From the NCBI GenBank assembly GCA_030612725.1, contig JAUWNJ010000026.1:1-44804 (forward strand): a stretch of DNA of 44,804 bases, in the 5' to 3' direction. The stretch comes from Planctomycetales bacterium (GTDB lineage: Bacteria > Planctomycetota > Phycisphaerae > SM23-33). A program made the translations under genes and the position numbers. How positions within the stretch are numbered: position 1 is the stretch's first letter; each line of letters begins with the position of its first letter. The notes under the pieces were generated by a model. The model was not told the origin of the DNA and did not search any database. It worked only from the letters and a program-made list of their open reading frames with translations. Of this stretch, positions 26,769 through 35,346 are shown in pieces.

Positions 26769-27350
26769 CTATGCCGGCTGGAGCGTATCGTCGATAAGTT
26801 TATATTTCGCGCCGCATCCTGAACAGGTGGACTGATCTCCGGCGAGATGAAGTTTCACGCCACACTGGCAGACCCATCCGTGCCGGCAGGCGGGATTTCC
26901 GTACATAAGTGCGTAGTCCGGCACGTCCTTCGTAACCACCGCTCCGGCTCCGATAAGGGCGTATCGACCGATCGTGTTCCCGCAAACCACCGTCGCGTTG
27001 GCCCCGATGGTCGCGCCGCGCTTGACGAGCGTGTCCATATATTCGTCTTTGCGCGAAACGTGGCTGCGGGGATTGAAAACGTTGGTGAATACCATGCTCG
27101 GGCCACAGAACGTGTCGTCCTCCAGTGTAATATTGTCGTAGATGGAGACGTTGTTCTGGACCTTGACGTTGTCGCCGAGGACTGCCTTTGAGCCGATGTT
27201 AACGTTCTGCCCGATGGAGCAACCCTTGCCGATGACCGCGCCGCCCATAACGTGGCTGAAGTGCCAGACCTTTGTGCCTTCGCCGATAACAGCGCCTTCA
27301 TCGACATAACTGCTCTCGTGTACGAAATAAGGTTTTTCGTCTTTGCTCAT
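26769..27350 (-). CDS. UDP-3-amino-sugar N-acetyltransferase (WbpD-like)
   Basis: A left-handed parallel beta-helix acyltransferase of 193 residues: hexapeptide repeats from about 15 ([22 protein letters not shown]) through [16 protein letters not shown] to [39 protein letters not shown] is diagnostic of the WbpD/WlbB group, which acetylates the C3 amine of UDP-GlcNAc(3N)-uronate. The C-terminal ~35 residues carry a CQC...CSGC pair, likely a zinc ribbon. Confidence 0.9.
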   Translation of the reverse strand: MSKDEKPYFVHESSYVDEGAVIGEGTKVWHFSHVMGGAVIGKGCSIGQNVNIGSKAVLGDNVKVQNNVSIYDNITLEDDTFCGPSMVFTNVFNPRSHVSRKDEYMDTLVKRGATIGANATVVCGNTIGRYALIGAGAVVTKDVPDYALMYGNPACRHGWVCQCGVKLHLAGDQSTCSGCGAKYKLIDDTLQPA

Positions 27351-27434
27351 ATTCGGGGTCTCGTAAAGAAGAACATTTTTTCGTCGCCGTTCCGGTCGAA
27401 GATCCGCCTGGGCGGGCGACGGCTAAACAAACTG

Positions 27435-28448
27435 CTAACTGACTACCAAACTGATTGGTTCGCCGCCTCGTTGGAGTGATTTTGTTCCGGCTTCGAGGAC
27501 CTTGACGACCCTCAGCCCATCGGCTCCGTCGCTCAGCGGGGTTTTATCGTTAACGATACTGTCGATAAAGTGCCGGCATTCGGTCTTGAGCGGCTCGCCT
27601 GCGGGAACTTTGGGGATGAGAATATCGCCGGTACGCAGCGTAATGGCTTCGGCGTAGCTGGAGACGCTCTTGGTGATTTCAGCGCCCTTGTCATAGACGC
27701 GAATTTTCTCGGCTGCTTCCATATCGTCGAAGACAACCATTTTCTGCGAGCCGACAAGCGTTACCTTGCGGATTTTGTGCGGGTCAAGCCAGGATACGTG
27801 GATGTGCGCCATCCGCCCGTCGGCGAATTTCAGGTTGGCGAAGACCACGTCCTCGACACCGTCTCGCAGGTACGCATGCCCGCTGGCAGAGACGCTCACC
27901 GGTTCGGCGTCGAAGAGATAGCACGCTACCGATACGTCGTGCGGCGCAAGCGACCACCATGCGTTCTCAACCTTGCGGACGATACCGAGGTTGACGCGAT
28001 GGAAATACAGGTACAGCGGTTTACCGACCTCGCCGGAGGTAATCGCCTGTTTCATGTAATTGACGGCAGGATGATATTCCAGCAGATGCCCGACCATCAG
28101 TTTGAGGTTTTTTTCAGAGGCGAGGTCCACAAGTGTTTGGGAATCGTCGCTTGTGAGCGTCAGTGGTTTTTCGACGTAGGTATGCTTACCGGCCTGGAGC
28201 GCCGCGGCGGCAATCTTGAAATGCAGCGGCGCATCGACGGCCACTACAACGGCATCAACGGCATCATCGCCGAGGGCTTTGTTCATATCGTCGGTTACCT
28301 CGGCCTGGGGATACATCGACGACATCGTCCGGCGGACCTTCTCGTTAAGGTCGCAGACGTACTTCAACTCAACGCCGTCCAACGAGGCGAAATTACGCGC
28401 AAGGTTTTTGCCCCAGTTGCCCGCACCAATCAATGCTACGCCGATCAT
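27435..28448 (-). CDS. Gfo/Idh/MocA oxidoreductase (WbpB-like)
   Basis: The start is the ATG after GAGGAG (337 aa). The N-terminal Rossmann fold has VALIGAGNWGKNLARNF, then YVEKPLTL with the family Lys, and a C-terminal beta-sheet domain. The AWWSLAPHDVSVACYLF segment is as in WbpB/WlbA, which oxidises C3 of UDP-GlcNAc-uronate using an internal NAD cycle. It heads the cassette WbpB-WbpD-WbpE. The UDP-GlcNAc 6-dehydrogenase (WbpA) and 2-epimerase (WbpI) are not in the window. Confidence 0.88.
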   Translation of the reverse strand: MIGVALIGAGNWGKNLARNFASLDGVELKYVCDLNEKVRRTMSSMYPQAEVTDDMNKALGDDAVDAVVVAVDAPLHFKIAAAALQAGKHTYVEKPLTLTSDDSQTLVDLASEKNLKLMVGHLLEYHPAVNYMKQAITSGEVGKPLYLYFHRVNLGIVRKVENAWWSLAPHDVSVACYLFDAEPVSVSASGHAYLRDGVEDVVFANLKFADGRMAHIHVSWLDPHKIRKVTLVGSQKMVVFDDMEAAEKIRVYDKGAEITKSVSSYAEAITLRTGDILIPKVPAGEPLKTECRHFIDSIVNDKTPLSDGADGLRVVKVLEAGTKSLQRGGEPISLVVS

Positions 28449-28558
28449 GCTTAACTCCTCATTAAAATCGCAGTTCGGAAAAATCACAGCGTATGATTTA
28501 CCCGGCAGGTATTATACCGTTCCGCCCCCAAAGTGAAACTGTCAAAAACCCGACCGAC

Positions 28559-28888
28559 TCAAGTCAGGGCGTTATGATATGCCTGCAGGGAGTTTTTCCC
28601 CTTTTGCATTTTTTCGAGTTTGCCGGCAAGGTCGCTCTTCTCGGTGGTGAGTATCAGGCACAATTCGTTATAAAGCCGGCGAATATGTTCAGCCTTTTCG
28701 CTGTTCCGAGGCAGCGACGGAGCCAAGGACGCTTCGGCCAGAAGGGCCTCCAACCTGGCGGCGAGCGAAGAAACCTCCTGCAATTTCCCGTCCTTCGCCA
28801 GGCGAACCTGCCTGGCTAGCAGGGTTTGCAACTCCGTCAGCAGTTTCTCGCCGTCGATTGGCGAATTTGCGTCGGTTGCGTTTTCCAT
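28559..28888 (-). CDS. Small helical protein, FliT/FlgN-like chaperone candidate
   Basis: A 109-residue, almost all-helical protein. The N-terminal part alternates Leu/Ala in heptads (LLTELQTLLARQVRLAKDG...); the C-terminal part reads LEKMQKGKNSLQAYHN. This resembles the final helix and Lys-x-Ala-Tyr end of flagellar export chaperones such as FliT, but no diagnostic signature exists, so this is a pattern-level guess. Its ATG overlaps the TPR gene's stop by one base (TAATG), so the two are translationally coupled. Confidence 0.55.
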   Translation of the reverse strand: MENATDANSPIDGEKLLTELQTLLARQVRLAKDGKLQEVSSLAARLEALLAEASLAPSLPRNSEKAEHIRRLYNELCLILTTEKSDLAGKLEKMQKGKNSLQAYHNALT

Positions 28889-29739
28889 TACGCTTCAGCG
28901 TCTTTCAATTCTGCCAACAGTTCGGCGGCTTCGGGTTTATTTGGTTCCAGCACAAGGACTTTCGCCACTGCTTCGGTGGCATCGGCAAACCTGCCTTCTT
29001 TTGCGTACAGCGAAGCCAGGCAAAACAGCACCGACGTATCGGACGGATGCCCCTTCAGATATATCTCCAGGTAGTGAATAATTTGCGAGAAATTCCCCAT
29101 CTCGCAGGACGTCTGAAACAATCCGAGCAAGGCTACGAGGTTATCCGTGTCCAGTTCCAGACACTTGAGGTACATATCGAACGCCTTGTCGTATTCCTTG
29201 CGATGTTGATGAACCATGGCGAGTCCGCCATAGGCCTCGCTGCAATCGGGGTGAAAGTCCCCTGCCGTCTGAAAGAACGCCCTGGCCCGATCGAATTGCC
29301 GCCTTCGCATCGCCAGCGTCCCCAGACCAAGGTAGGCATCAGCCCGATCCGACAGAAGCGTAACGGCAGTATGGTAATAATTTTCGGAATTCTGATAATC
29401 ATTCAAGGCTGCGTAACAATCGGCAAGTTGCGTAAAGATTTGATAGTGCGCATTGTCGGCTTCCGGGTGGGATTTACCAGCATGGTGTGCATCTTCATCC
29501 CGGCTGTCGGTTCGGCAAAGTGGGCACTGGCAGAGAGAGACGGCTCTTTCCAGATGAGCAATCGCCTCTTCGAACCTGCCCATTTCATACAACAACGTCC
29601 CAGCCCGCCCCAAAGCATCCCTGTTACCTGGCTCGCTGAGGAGGCGTCTTTGGATACAAGTCAGTTCCTGCTCGCCTGCACCGGTCTCTGTCGCACCCGA
29701 ATCGAAAGGGCGACAGGCTGTTTGTGATGCTTCTGTCAT
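28888..29739 (-). CDS. Tetratricopeptide-repeat protein
   Basis: The chosen ATG gives 283 residues; a TTG 39 bases upstream (29778) would add 13 and cannot be excluded. After a disordered acidic start, at least six TPR-type helix pairs follow (YEMGRFEEAIAHLERAV, DRADAYLGLGTLAMRRRQFD, ...EAYGGLAMVHQHRKEYDKAF). A CQCPLC motif near the first repeat may bind zinc. It is a protein-protein scaffold, coupled by a TAATG overlap to the FliT/FlgN-like gene. Its upstream region carries the 25-bp palindrome also found before dnaK. Confidence 0.75.
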   Translation of the reverse strand: MTEASQTACRPFDSGATETGAGEQELTCIQRRLLSEPGNRDALGRAGTLLYEMGRFEEAIAHLERAVSLCQCPLCRTDSRDEDAHHAGKSHPEADNAHYQIFTQLADCYAALNDYQNSENYYHTAVTLLSDRADAYLGLGTLAMRRRQFDRARAFFQTAGDFHPDCSEAYGGLAMVHQHRKEYDKAFDMYLKCLELDTDNLVALLGLFQTSCEMGNFSQIIHYLEIYLKGHPSDTSVLFCLASLYAKEGRFADATEAVAKVLVLEPNKPEAAELLAELKDAEA

Positions 29740-30048
29740 ATCCAAGTATATCCGAAGTTGTGCCTGGGTTGTTTCCAAACAACGTTAAACAGGCGCGCTG
29801 GAGTACCAACTCCGTGCTCTAATGTGCAAATTCAGTGCCGATAACCGCCTGGGCGACTTTTTTTTGTCCATTAGACGAAAATAATACGCAACGATTACAT
29901 AACATCTTGTAATACAAGTCTTTATCGCTGATTGTTTTCTCTGCCGCCACAACGGTTTAAGGGATTGAGGCGAGATGTCTATCGCCGGGGGGATAAATGT
30001 AAAACTTTTGAACGGGCGCGCATAAAATGTCCAGCACTCTTTAATCGC
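29740..30048. other. Intergenic interval
   Basis: No gene is seen. It contains the palindrome at 29900-29924 and the leader of the TPR gene. Eight Ts at about 29860-29867 follow no strong stem. Confidence 0.6.
29900..29924 (-). promoter_or_regulatory. Palindrome upstream of the TPR gene, like the dnaK one
   Basis: Read toward the TPR gene (minus strand), TAAAGACTTG, five bases, CAAGATGTTA. The gene-proximal half ACAAGATGTTA is identical to the gene-proximal half at 15032-15042, and the spacer is also five. The arm on the far side matches less well. Confidence 0.5.
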
Positions 30049-30813
30049 TTACCTTAATAGATACCCGCCATCGACTGCGATTATTTGTCCCGTGATATAT
30101 CGCCCTGCATCCGACCCCAGCAGCAGCAACGCGCCGGTCAATTCGGCTGGTTCGCCCCACCGACCCATCGGGATGTGTGAGACGATCTCGGTATTGCGAG
30201 TTTCGTCTTTCTGGAGCGATGCGGTCATGTCGGTTACGAAATACCCCGGCGCTATCGCATTGACGGTAATGCCGCGTTCCGCCCATTCGTTCGCCATCGC
30301 TCGCGTCAGACCTGCGATGCCGCTCTTGGCGGTGGTGTATGCGCAGATGGACTGACCGGCCAGGAAACTGACCATGCTGGCGATGTTGATAATCCGCCCT
30401 CCTGCCTCCCACATTATCCGGGCAGCCTGCTGCGACAAATCAAACACTGCCGTCAGGTGCAACTCGATAATCTCACGCCATTTGTCCATCGGAAAATCGG
30501 CGGCTGGGGCGCGATACTGGATTCCGGCATTGTTGAGAAGGATGTCCAAGCCGCCAAGTTTATCTACAGCCCGCTGAATCAGCCCGCGACGATCTTCATC
30601 GTCGGTCAAATCTGCAGCAATGACTATCAGATTACGGGAAAATTCCTTTGCTGCGTCGGCGGCTTCCTCGGCCTGTCCGCTTCGGCAGAGAACGGCCACA
30701 TCAGCGCCGGCTCCAAGCAAGGCCTTGGTGAACTCCAACCCCAGCCCGCGATTACCACCGGTAACAATAGCGCGTTTTCCGTCGAGACCAAATTGTGAAA
30801 GATAAGAGTTCAT
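30049..30813 (-). CDS. kduD: SDR oxidoreductase (KduD-like 2-deoxy-D-gluconate 3-dehydrogenase)
   Basis: The 254-residue classical short-chain dehydrogenase has cofactor motif TGGNRGLG (18-25), LLNNAGIQ, catalytic Ser in IASMVSF, YTTAK with catalytic Tyr/Lys, and NAIAPGYFVTDMT. The end HIPMGRWGEPAEL...AVDGGYLLR matches KduD (2-dehydro-3-deoxy-D-gluconate 5-dehydrogenase), used in uronate and pectin degradation. It is coupled to gatA by an ATGA overlap, so a catabolic gene trails a translation operon. The KduD name rests on the tail motifs. Confidence 0.82.
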   Translation of the reverse strand: MNSYLSQFGLDGKRAIVTGGNRGLGLEFTKALLGAGADVAVLCRSGQAEEAADAAKEFSRNLIVIAADLTDDEDRRGLIQRAVDKLGGLDILLNNAGIQYRAPAADFPMDKWREIIELHLTAVFDLSQQAARIMWEAGGRIINIASMVSFLAGQSICAYTTAKSGIAGLTRAMANEWAERGITVNAIAPGYFVTDMTASLQKDETRNTEIVSHIPMGRWGEPAELTGALLLLGSDAGRYITGQIIAVDGGYLLR

Positions 30814-32315
30814 GTCACCATTTCCGGTATCAGGCGCGTTGCGCCGTTTGATTTTTCGTACATCCTCGCTGCGCGGAGGAGCGTTTCTTCGGCGAAGACG
30901 TTACCGAGCAGTTGGACAGCCAACGGCAAGCCTGACTTGCTCAAGCCGGCGGGGATGGAGATGCCCGGAATGCCCGCGAGGTTCGCGCTGATGGTGTAAA
31001 TGTCAGACATGTACATCGTCAGCGGGTCGGCTGATTTTTCGCCGATCCCGAAGGCTGTCTCCGGCGCGGTCGGAGCCAGCAGGACATCGCACTTTTCGAA
31101 GGCAGCGTCGAAGTCGTTCTTGATAAGCCGGCGGACCTTCAGGGCCTTGAGATAATAGGCGTCGTAGTACCCGCTCGACAGTGCGTAAGTTCCGAGCATG
31201 ATGCGGCGTTTGACCTCATCACCGAAACCTTCCGCCCGGCTCCGGCTATAGAGTTCGACGATTCCGCCGACCTTTTCGGCGGTTCGATGACCGTAGTGCA
31301 CGCCGTCGTATCGGGCGAGATTGCTGGAGGCTTCTGCCGTTGCGACGAGGTAATAACAGGCTACGGCGTAGGATGAAAGTTGCCCCGTTTCGTCGGTGTC
31401 AACGCGGCTATGGGGTAGCGAGACTTCGATAATCTCGGCACCGGCGTCGCGGTAGATTCCCGCAGCCTTGTCCACAGCCCCACGAATCTCGGCATCCAGC
31501 GATTCGGAATGAAACTCCTTTATCAACCCGACGCGGAGTTTTTCGATTGGCTTATCCAACGAGGCGAGGTAGTCCGGAACGGGTCTATCAACGCTGGTCG
31601 AGTCGCGTGAGTCGTGCCCAGCCAGGACGCCGAGCATCAAGGCTGAATCGGCAACGTCGCGGGTCAGCGGCCCGATCTGGTCGAGGCTTGAACCGAAGGC
31701 GACGAGTCCGTATCGGCTTACCCGGCCATAGGTCGGTTTGAGTCCGACACAGCCACAGAAGGCTGCCGGTTGACGAATCGACCCGCCGGTATCCGAGCCG
31801 ATGGCCATGGCGCACATCCGGGCCGCAACGGCGGCAGCCGATCCGCCCGACGACCCGCCGGGGACGCGTGACGTGTCCCACGGATTGTGCGTAGTTTGAC
31901 AAGCGGAGTTCTCCGTCGAGGAACCCATTGCGAATTCGTCCATATTGGTCTTACCGAGAACGATCGCGCCGGCCGACGCCAACTTGCCGACGACGGTCGC
32001 GTCGTAAGGAGCGTGGAAATTCTCAAGCATTTTCGATGAGCAACTCGTCAGGCCAAAGGAGGTGCAGATATTGTCCTTGAGAGCCACCGGCACACCGGCC
32101 AGGAGGTCAGGCGTTTCACCGGCGGAACGCTTTTTATCTATATCCTCAGCCTGTCGCATCGCCCGCTCTGCGAATGTCTCGTTGTAGGCGAGGATTTGTT
32201 TATCCATCGTCTCAATGGCGTCAAGGTAGGCCCGTGTCGCATCGGCGGCGGAAACTTCGCCTGCGGCGATAGCGTCGCGTAACTCCAGTGCGGAAAGGTC
32301 GATAACGCCGCTCAT
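30810..32315 (-). CDS. gatA: Glu-tRNA(Gln)/Asp-tRNA(Asn) amidotransferase subunit A
   Basis: Releases ammonia from glutamine and feeds GatB to amidate mischarged tRNA. The 501-residue amidase has the catalytic Ser-cisSer-Lys triad: Lys80 (ALKDN), Ser155 (GGSSGGSAA) and Ser179 ([12 protein letters not shown]). Length fits the family. It overlaps gatC at the start (ATGA) and kduD at the end (ATGA). gatB is not in the window. Confidence 0.96.
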   Translation of the reverse strand: MSGVIDLSALELRDAIAAGEVSAADATRAYLDAIETMDKQILAYNETFAERAMRQAEDIDKKRSAGETPDLLAGVPVALKDNICTSFGLTSCSSKMLENFHAPYDATVVGKLASAGAIVLGKTNMDEFAMGSSTENSACQTTHNPWDTSRVPGGSSGGSAAAVAARMCAMAIGSDTGGSIRQPAAFCGCVGLKPTYGRVSRYGLVAFGSSLDQIGPLTRDVADSALMLGVLAGHDSRDSTSVDRPVPDYLASLDKPIEKLRVGLIKEFHSESLDAEIRGAVDKAAGIYRDAGAEIIEVSLPHSRVDTDETGQLSSYAVACYYLVATAEASSNLARYDGVHYGHRTAEKVGGIVELYSRSRAEGFGDEVKRRIMLGTYALSSGYYDAYYLKALKVRRLIKNDFDAAFEKCDVLLAPTAPETAFGIGEKSADPLTMYMSDIYTISANLAGIPGISIPAGLSKSGLPLAVQLLGNVFAEETLLRAARMYEKSNGATRLIPEMVT

Positions 32316-32617
32316 TGCGAATCTCCGATAACTTTGGGTACTTTGAAGAAGTCGCCGTCGCGTGCGGGTGCGTTTGCGAGGGCCTGTTCAGACGACAGGG
32401 ATTCGCCGGGGACGTCGTCGGCAAGGACATTGCAAACGTCCAGCGCGTGGGCCATCGGCTCGATGCCGTCGGTGTCCAGTTCGCTCAACTTATCCACGTA
32501 GGCGACGATATCGGTAAACTGCCGGCCCAGGGCGTCGGCCTGCTCGTCTGTCATTTCAATTCTGGCGAGTAAGGCGATATGGCGAATCAGTTCGTTGTCT
32601 ATTTTCTTTTCAGTCAT
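32312..32617 (-). CDS. gatC: Glu-tRNA(Gln)/Asp-tRNA(Asn) amidotransferase subunit C
   Basis: The small subunit that anchors GatA to GatB. The start is the ATG after AAGGTG; a GTG two codons upstream is less likely. 101 residues begin MTEKKIDNELIRHIALLARI and carry the conserved LDTDGIEPMAHALDV and the C-terminal RDGDFFKVPKVI. It is the first gene of gatC-gatA-kduD. Confidence 0.94.
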   Translation of the reverse strand: MTEKKIDNELIRHIALLARIEMTDEQADALGRQFTDIVAYVDKLSELDTDGIEPMAHALDVCNVLADDVPGESLSSEQALANAPARDGDFFKVPKVIGDSQ

Positions 32618-32671
32618 ACTCACACCTTCGGAAGATTATCCCGCCTGTCCCTGTCCGATGATGCGATATGA

Positions 32672-32699
32672 TTGGGCCTGTGTCAATGACAGGTATAAT
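32672..32699 (+). promoter_or_regulatory. Sigma70-type promoter upstream of infA
   Basis: TTGGGC (32672-32677), 16 bases, and perfect TATAAT (32694-32699). The spacer contains the palindrome CCTGT-N7-ACAGG (32677-32693). The leader to infA is about 115 bases. Confidence 0.55.
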
Positions 32700-32814
32700 G
32701 CTGAAGGTCGCCCCGCTGTTTGGACGAACACAATAATAGCGAAATATAAACTGCTTCGGTAGTTGACCTTGCCGTGCAACGAGGTTATAGTTCTTCATCT
32801 GTTGCGAAAAAAAC

Positions 32815-33042
32815 ATGGCTAAGACCGAACACATTGAGACCGACGCGATTGTCCTTGAAGCATTGCCTAACGCAATGTTCCGCCTGGAGGTTGATCTGAG
32901 CGGCAACAAGCACCAACTCATCGGGCACATCTCCGGACGGATGCGCCGGCATTATATCCGCATCCTTCCCGGCGACCGCGTCCTCATACAAATCAGCCCA
33001 TACGACCTGACCAAAGCCAGGATCGTGTACCGGCAGAAATAG
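32815..33042 (+). CDS. infA: Translation initiation factor IF-1
   Basis: A 75-residue S1-like OB-fold protein that blocks the ribosomal A site during initiation. It has [18 protein letters not shown], the typical [18 protein letters not shown] core, and [13 protein letters not shown] at the end. Length is normal. No obvious Shine-Dalgarno precedes the ATG (the leader reads GCGAAAAAAAC). It is monocistronic. Confidence 0.96.
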   Translation: MAKTEHIETDAIVLEALPNAMFRLEVDLSGNKHQLIGHISGRMRRHYIRILPGDRVLIQISPYDLTKARIVYRQK

Positions 33043-33049
33043 GCATTTC

Positions 33050-33178
33050 CAATTGCCAATTGCCAATTTTCAATTTAGAAGAAAAAAAAGAGGCTTCAGC
33101 ATCGAAGCCGCGACGTTTGCCTGCCCATCTTTTTCTTCTGTTCAATTGAAAATCGGAAATTGAAAATTGAAAATCATT
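33050..33178. repeat. Composite inverted repeat of AATTGCC / AATTGAAA words
   Basis: The left side has three AATTGCC words and AATTTTCAATTT; the right side has TTCAATTG and AATTGAAA words. Inner complementary stretches AGAAGAAAAA and TTTTTCTTCT bracket a hairpin (33092-33109). It shares its word with 5346-5373. Confidence 0.75.
33080..33109 (-). terminator. Terminator for the PHP gene
   Basis: On the minus strand GGCTTC (33109-33104), a six-base loop and GAAGCC form a stem, then TCTTTTTTTTC. It lies 65 bases after the PHP-domain gene's stop. Confidence 0.7.
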
Positions 33179-33782
33179 TTCCGCTCTTGCGGTTGACGTA
33201 TGCTCGGTTGAGGACGACGGCGCGGATGTTGGTGGCCTTGCCGAGAGGCATGTCCGTCTCGATCCAGAAATGGTTGACGAACTTCAGCCCATGCACGTCG
33301 CCGGAGTTCACCAGCGGCAGTCCGAGCCGCTCAGCAGCGTCGGCGGCGATTTTCGCCTTTTTACGATTCTGGTTGTTGGTGCGGAATTCCAGGGCGTCGG
33401 GCAGCAGCCCATTGTCCAGCATCTCTGCCCCGCCTTCCCAGCGGAACGGATGTGCCAAAACCGTCAGGTGTCCCTCGTCGCGGGCCTTTGCCAGAATCTC
33501 GGCCACATCGCCAAGCCGGGTGTATTCCGGGTCGGTCGTGCCCAGTATCAGCAAGTGCTGCATTTTCTGCGGGCCTGTGCTCAATTCGACACCGGGGAAA
33601 ATCCTGATGTCCGGAAAACCTTGCTGCAACTGCTCGATTTCCCTCTCGCTCCAAACAGCGTCGTGCTCGGTGATAAAGACAGCCTCGTAACCGGACTGGA
33701 CCAACCGCTCCATCAACTCAGCCGGCGTGGCCTTCGAGCAGGCACTGTAACGACTCGTGTGTAAATGTAATTCGACTTTCAT
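33174..33782 (-). CDS. PHP-domain protein (phosphoesterase-like)
   Basis: A 202-residue single-domain protein with the PHP metal ligands in order: HLHTSRYS at 6-13, EHD near 39-41, PGVELS, AHPFRW, and SGDVHG near 160-165. PHP proteins are hydrolases of phosphate esters (histidinol phosphatase, RNase AM and polymerase relatives). Its substrate cannot be told. The start is the ATG followed by KVELHLH. It sits before asnS on the same strand with about a 50-base gap. Confidence 0.82.
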   Translation of the reverse strand: MKVELHLHTSRYSACSKATPAELMERLVQSGYEAVFITEHDAVWSEREIEQLQQGFPDIRIFPGVELSTGPQKMQHLLILGTTDPEYTRLGDVAEILAKARDEGHLTVLAHPFRWEGGAEMLDNGLLPDALEFRTNNQNRKKAKIAADAAERLGLPLVNSGDVHGLKFVNHFWIETDMPLGKATNIRAVVLNRAYVNRKSGK

Positions 33783-33829
33783 GGTAGTCGGTTCATCGGT
33801 TAATCGGTTGACTGGTCAATTAGAATTTT

Positions 33830-35206
33830 TCAGAACTCCGCCGAGCGCGGGGTTCTCGGGAACGGGATTACGTCGCGGATGTTGGACATTCCGGTGACGA
33901 ACTGAACCGTTCGCTCCAGGCCCAAACCAAAGCCCGCGTGCGGGACTGTTCCGTAACGCCGCAGGTCCGTGTACCACCAGTAATCGTCCGGGTTCAGGCC
34001 CTGGGCCTTCATCCGCTCGGTCAGCACGTCAAGCCGCTCCTCACGCTGCGAGCCGCCGATAATCTCGCCAATCTTCGGCACCAAAACATCCATGGCGGCG
34101 ACTGTCTTTCCGTCATCACTAAGCCGCATGTAGAACGGTTTAATCGTCGATGGATAATCCGTGAGAATCACCGGCCTTTGGAATTTTTCCTCTGTGAGGT
34201 ATCGCTCGTGCTCGGTCTGCGTATCGTTACCCCACTCCGGCGGGAACTCCCATTTCCTGCCTGCCTTTTGGAGTATTTCGATGGCTTCGGTGTATGTCAG
34301 GCGGACGAATTCGCTCTCGGCTACGTGCGTGAGCGTCTCGATAACGCCCTTATCTATCCACTTATTGAAGAACTCCATATCCTCGCCGCAGCGCTGAAGG
34401 ACGGACGAGAAGATATGTTTCAAGAAATCTTCCGCCAGGTCGGCGTTGTCGTCGGCGTCGCAGAAGGCTGATTCAGGTTCGACCATCCAGAACTCGGACA
34501 GATGCCGGGGCGTGTTGGAGTTTTCCGCCCGGAACGTCGGCCCGAATGTATAAACGCTTCCCAGCGAGCAGGCGTAAGTCTCCGCCTCAAGTTGCCCGCT
34601 GACGGTCAGGCTCGTCCGCCGGCCAAAGAAATCGGCATCGAAATCGTCCCGCCCGGTCTCCAGCGTGGTAACGCGGAACATCTCGCCTGCGCCTTCGCAA
34701 TCACTGGATGTGATAATCGGCGTGTGGACGTAGAGGAACCCGCGCGACTGGAAGAATTCGTGAATGGCGGCGCATATCACGTTTCGGACGCGAGCGACGG
34801 CTCCGAATGTGTTCGTCCGCGTTCGCAGATGCGCCTGCGTGCGCAGGAACTCGAACGTGTGCCGCTTCTGCTGGATGGGATAGACCTCCGCATCGGCGGC
34901 GCCGAGGAGGCGAACTTCGTCAACCTGCATCTCGACGCTCTGACCCTTGCCCTGGCTTTCGACGAGTTTGCCCGTTACGACCACCGAACACCCCGCCGTC
35001 AGGTGCACGACTTCGCTTTCGTAGTTGGACAACTTCGGATCGGCGACAGCCTGTATTGTGGCAAGGCACGAACCGTCGTTGAGCGTGATGAAACTGAAGC
35101 GATTTTTGCCCTTGTGGTTCCGTACCGTGCGAACCCAACCGGCAACGGTTATTTCCGAACCGACGACCGCATCCGTTAAAGCGTCTTTTATCAGTGTTCT
35201 ATTCAT
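33830..35206 (-). CDS. asnS: Asparaginyl-tRNA synthetase
   Basis: Class II synthetase that charges tRNA-Asn. The 458-residue protein has an N-terminal OB anticodon-binding domain ([19 protein letters not shown]), motif 2 [21 protein letters not shown] region, and motif 3 [13 protein letters not shown]. It ends in [10 protein letters not shown], typical of AsnS. Although gatCA is also present, AsnS gives direct Asn charging, so the amidotransferase is likely needed for Gln. Confidence 0.97.
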   Translation of the reverse strand: MNRTLIKDALTDAVVGSEITVAGWVRTVRNHKGKNRFSFITLNDGSCLATIQAVADPKLSNYESEVVHLTAGCSVVVTGKLVESQGKGQSVEMQVDEVRLLGAADAEVYPIQQKRHTFEFLRTQAHLRTRTNTFGAVARVRNVICAAIHEFFQSRGFLYVHTPIITSSDCEGAGEMFRVTTLETGRDDFDADFFGRRTSLTVSGQLEAETYACSLGSVYTFGPTFRAENSNTPRHLSEFWMVEPESAFCDADDNADLAEDFLKHIFSSVLQRCGEDMEFFNKWIDKGVIETLTHVAESEFVRLTYTEAIEILQKAGRKWEFPPEWGNDTQTEHERYLTEEKFQRPVILTDYPSTIKPFYMRLSDDGKTVAAMDVLVPKIGEIIGGSQREERLDVLTERMKAQGLNPDDYWWYTDLRRYGTVPHAGFGLGLERTVQFVTGMSNIRDVIPFPRTPRSAEF

Positions 35207-35346
35207 GGTTCCTTTCCGAGTAGATGGAGGCGGGCCTCCGGCCCAGCCTACTGTTCTCCATAATCACCTGCGGGGGCTTGCCTGTCAATTCGTTGTGTGC
35301 AATAATGCTGCCGCCGAAGTATCCATCCGTTGAATGGAGTCAGCAG

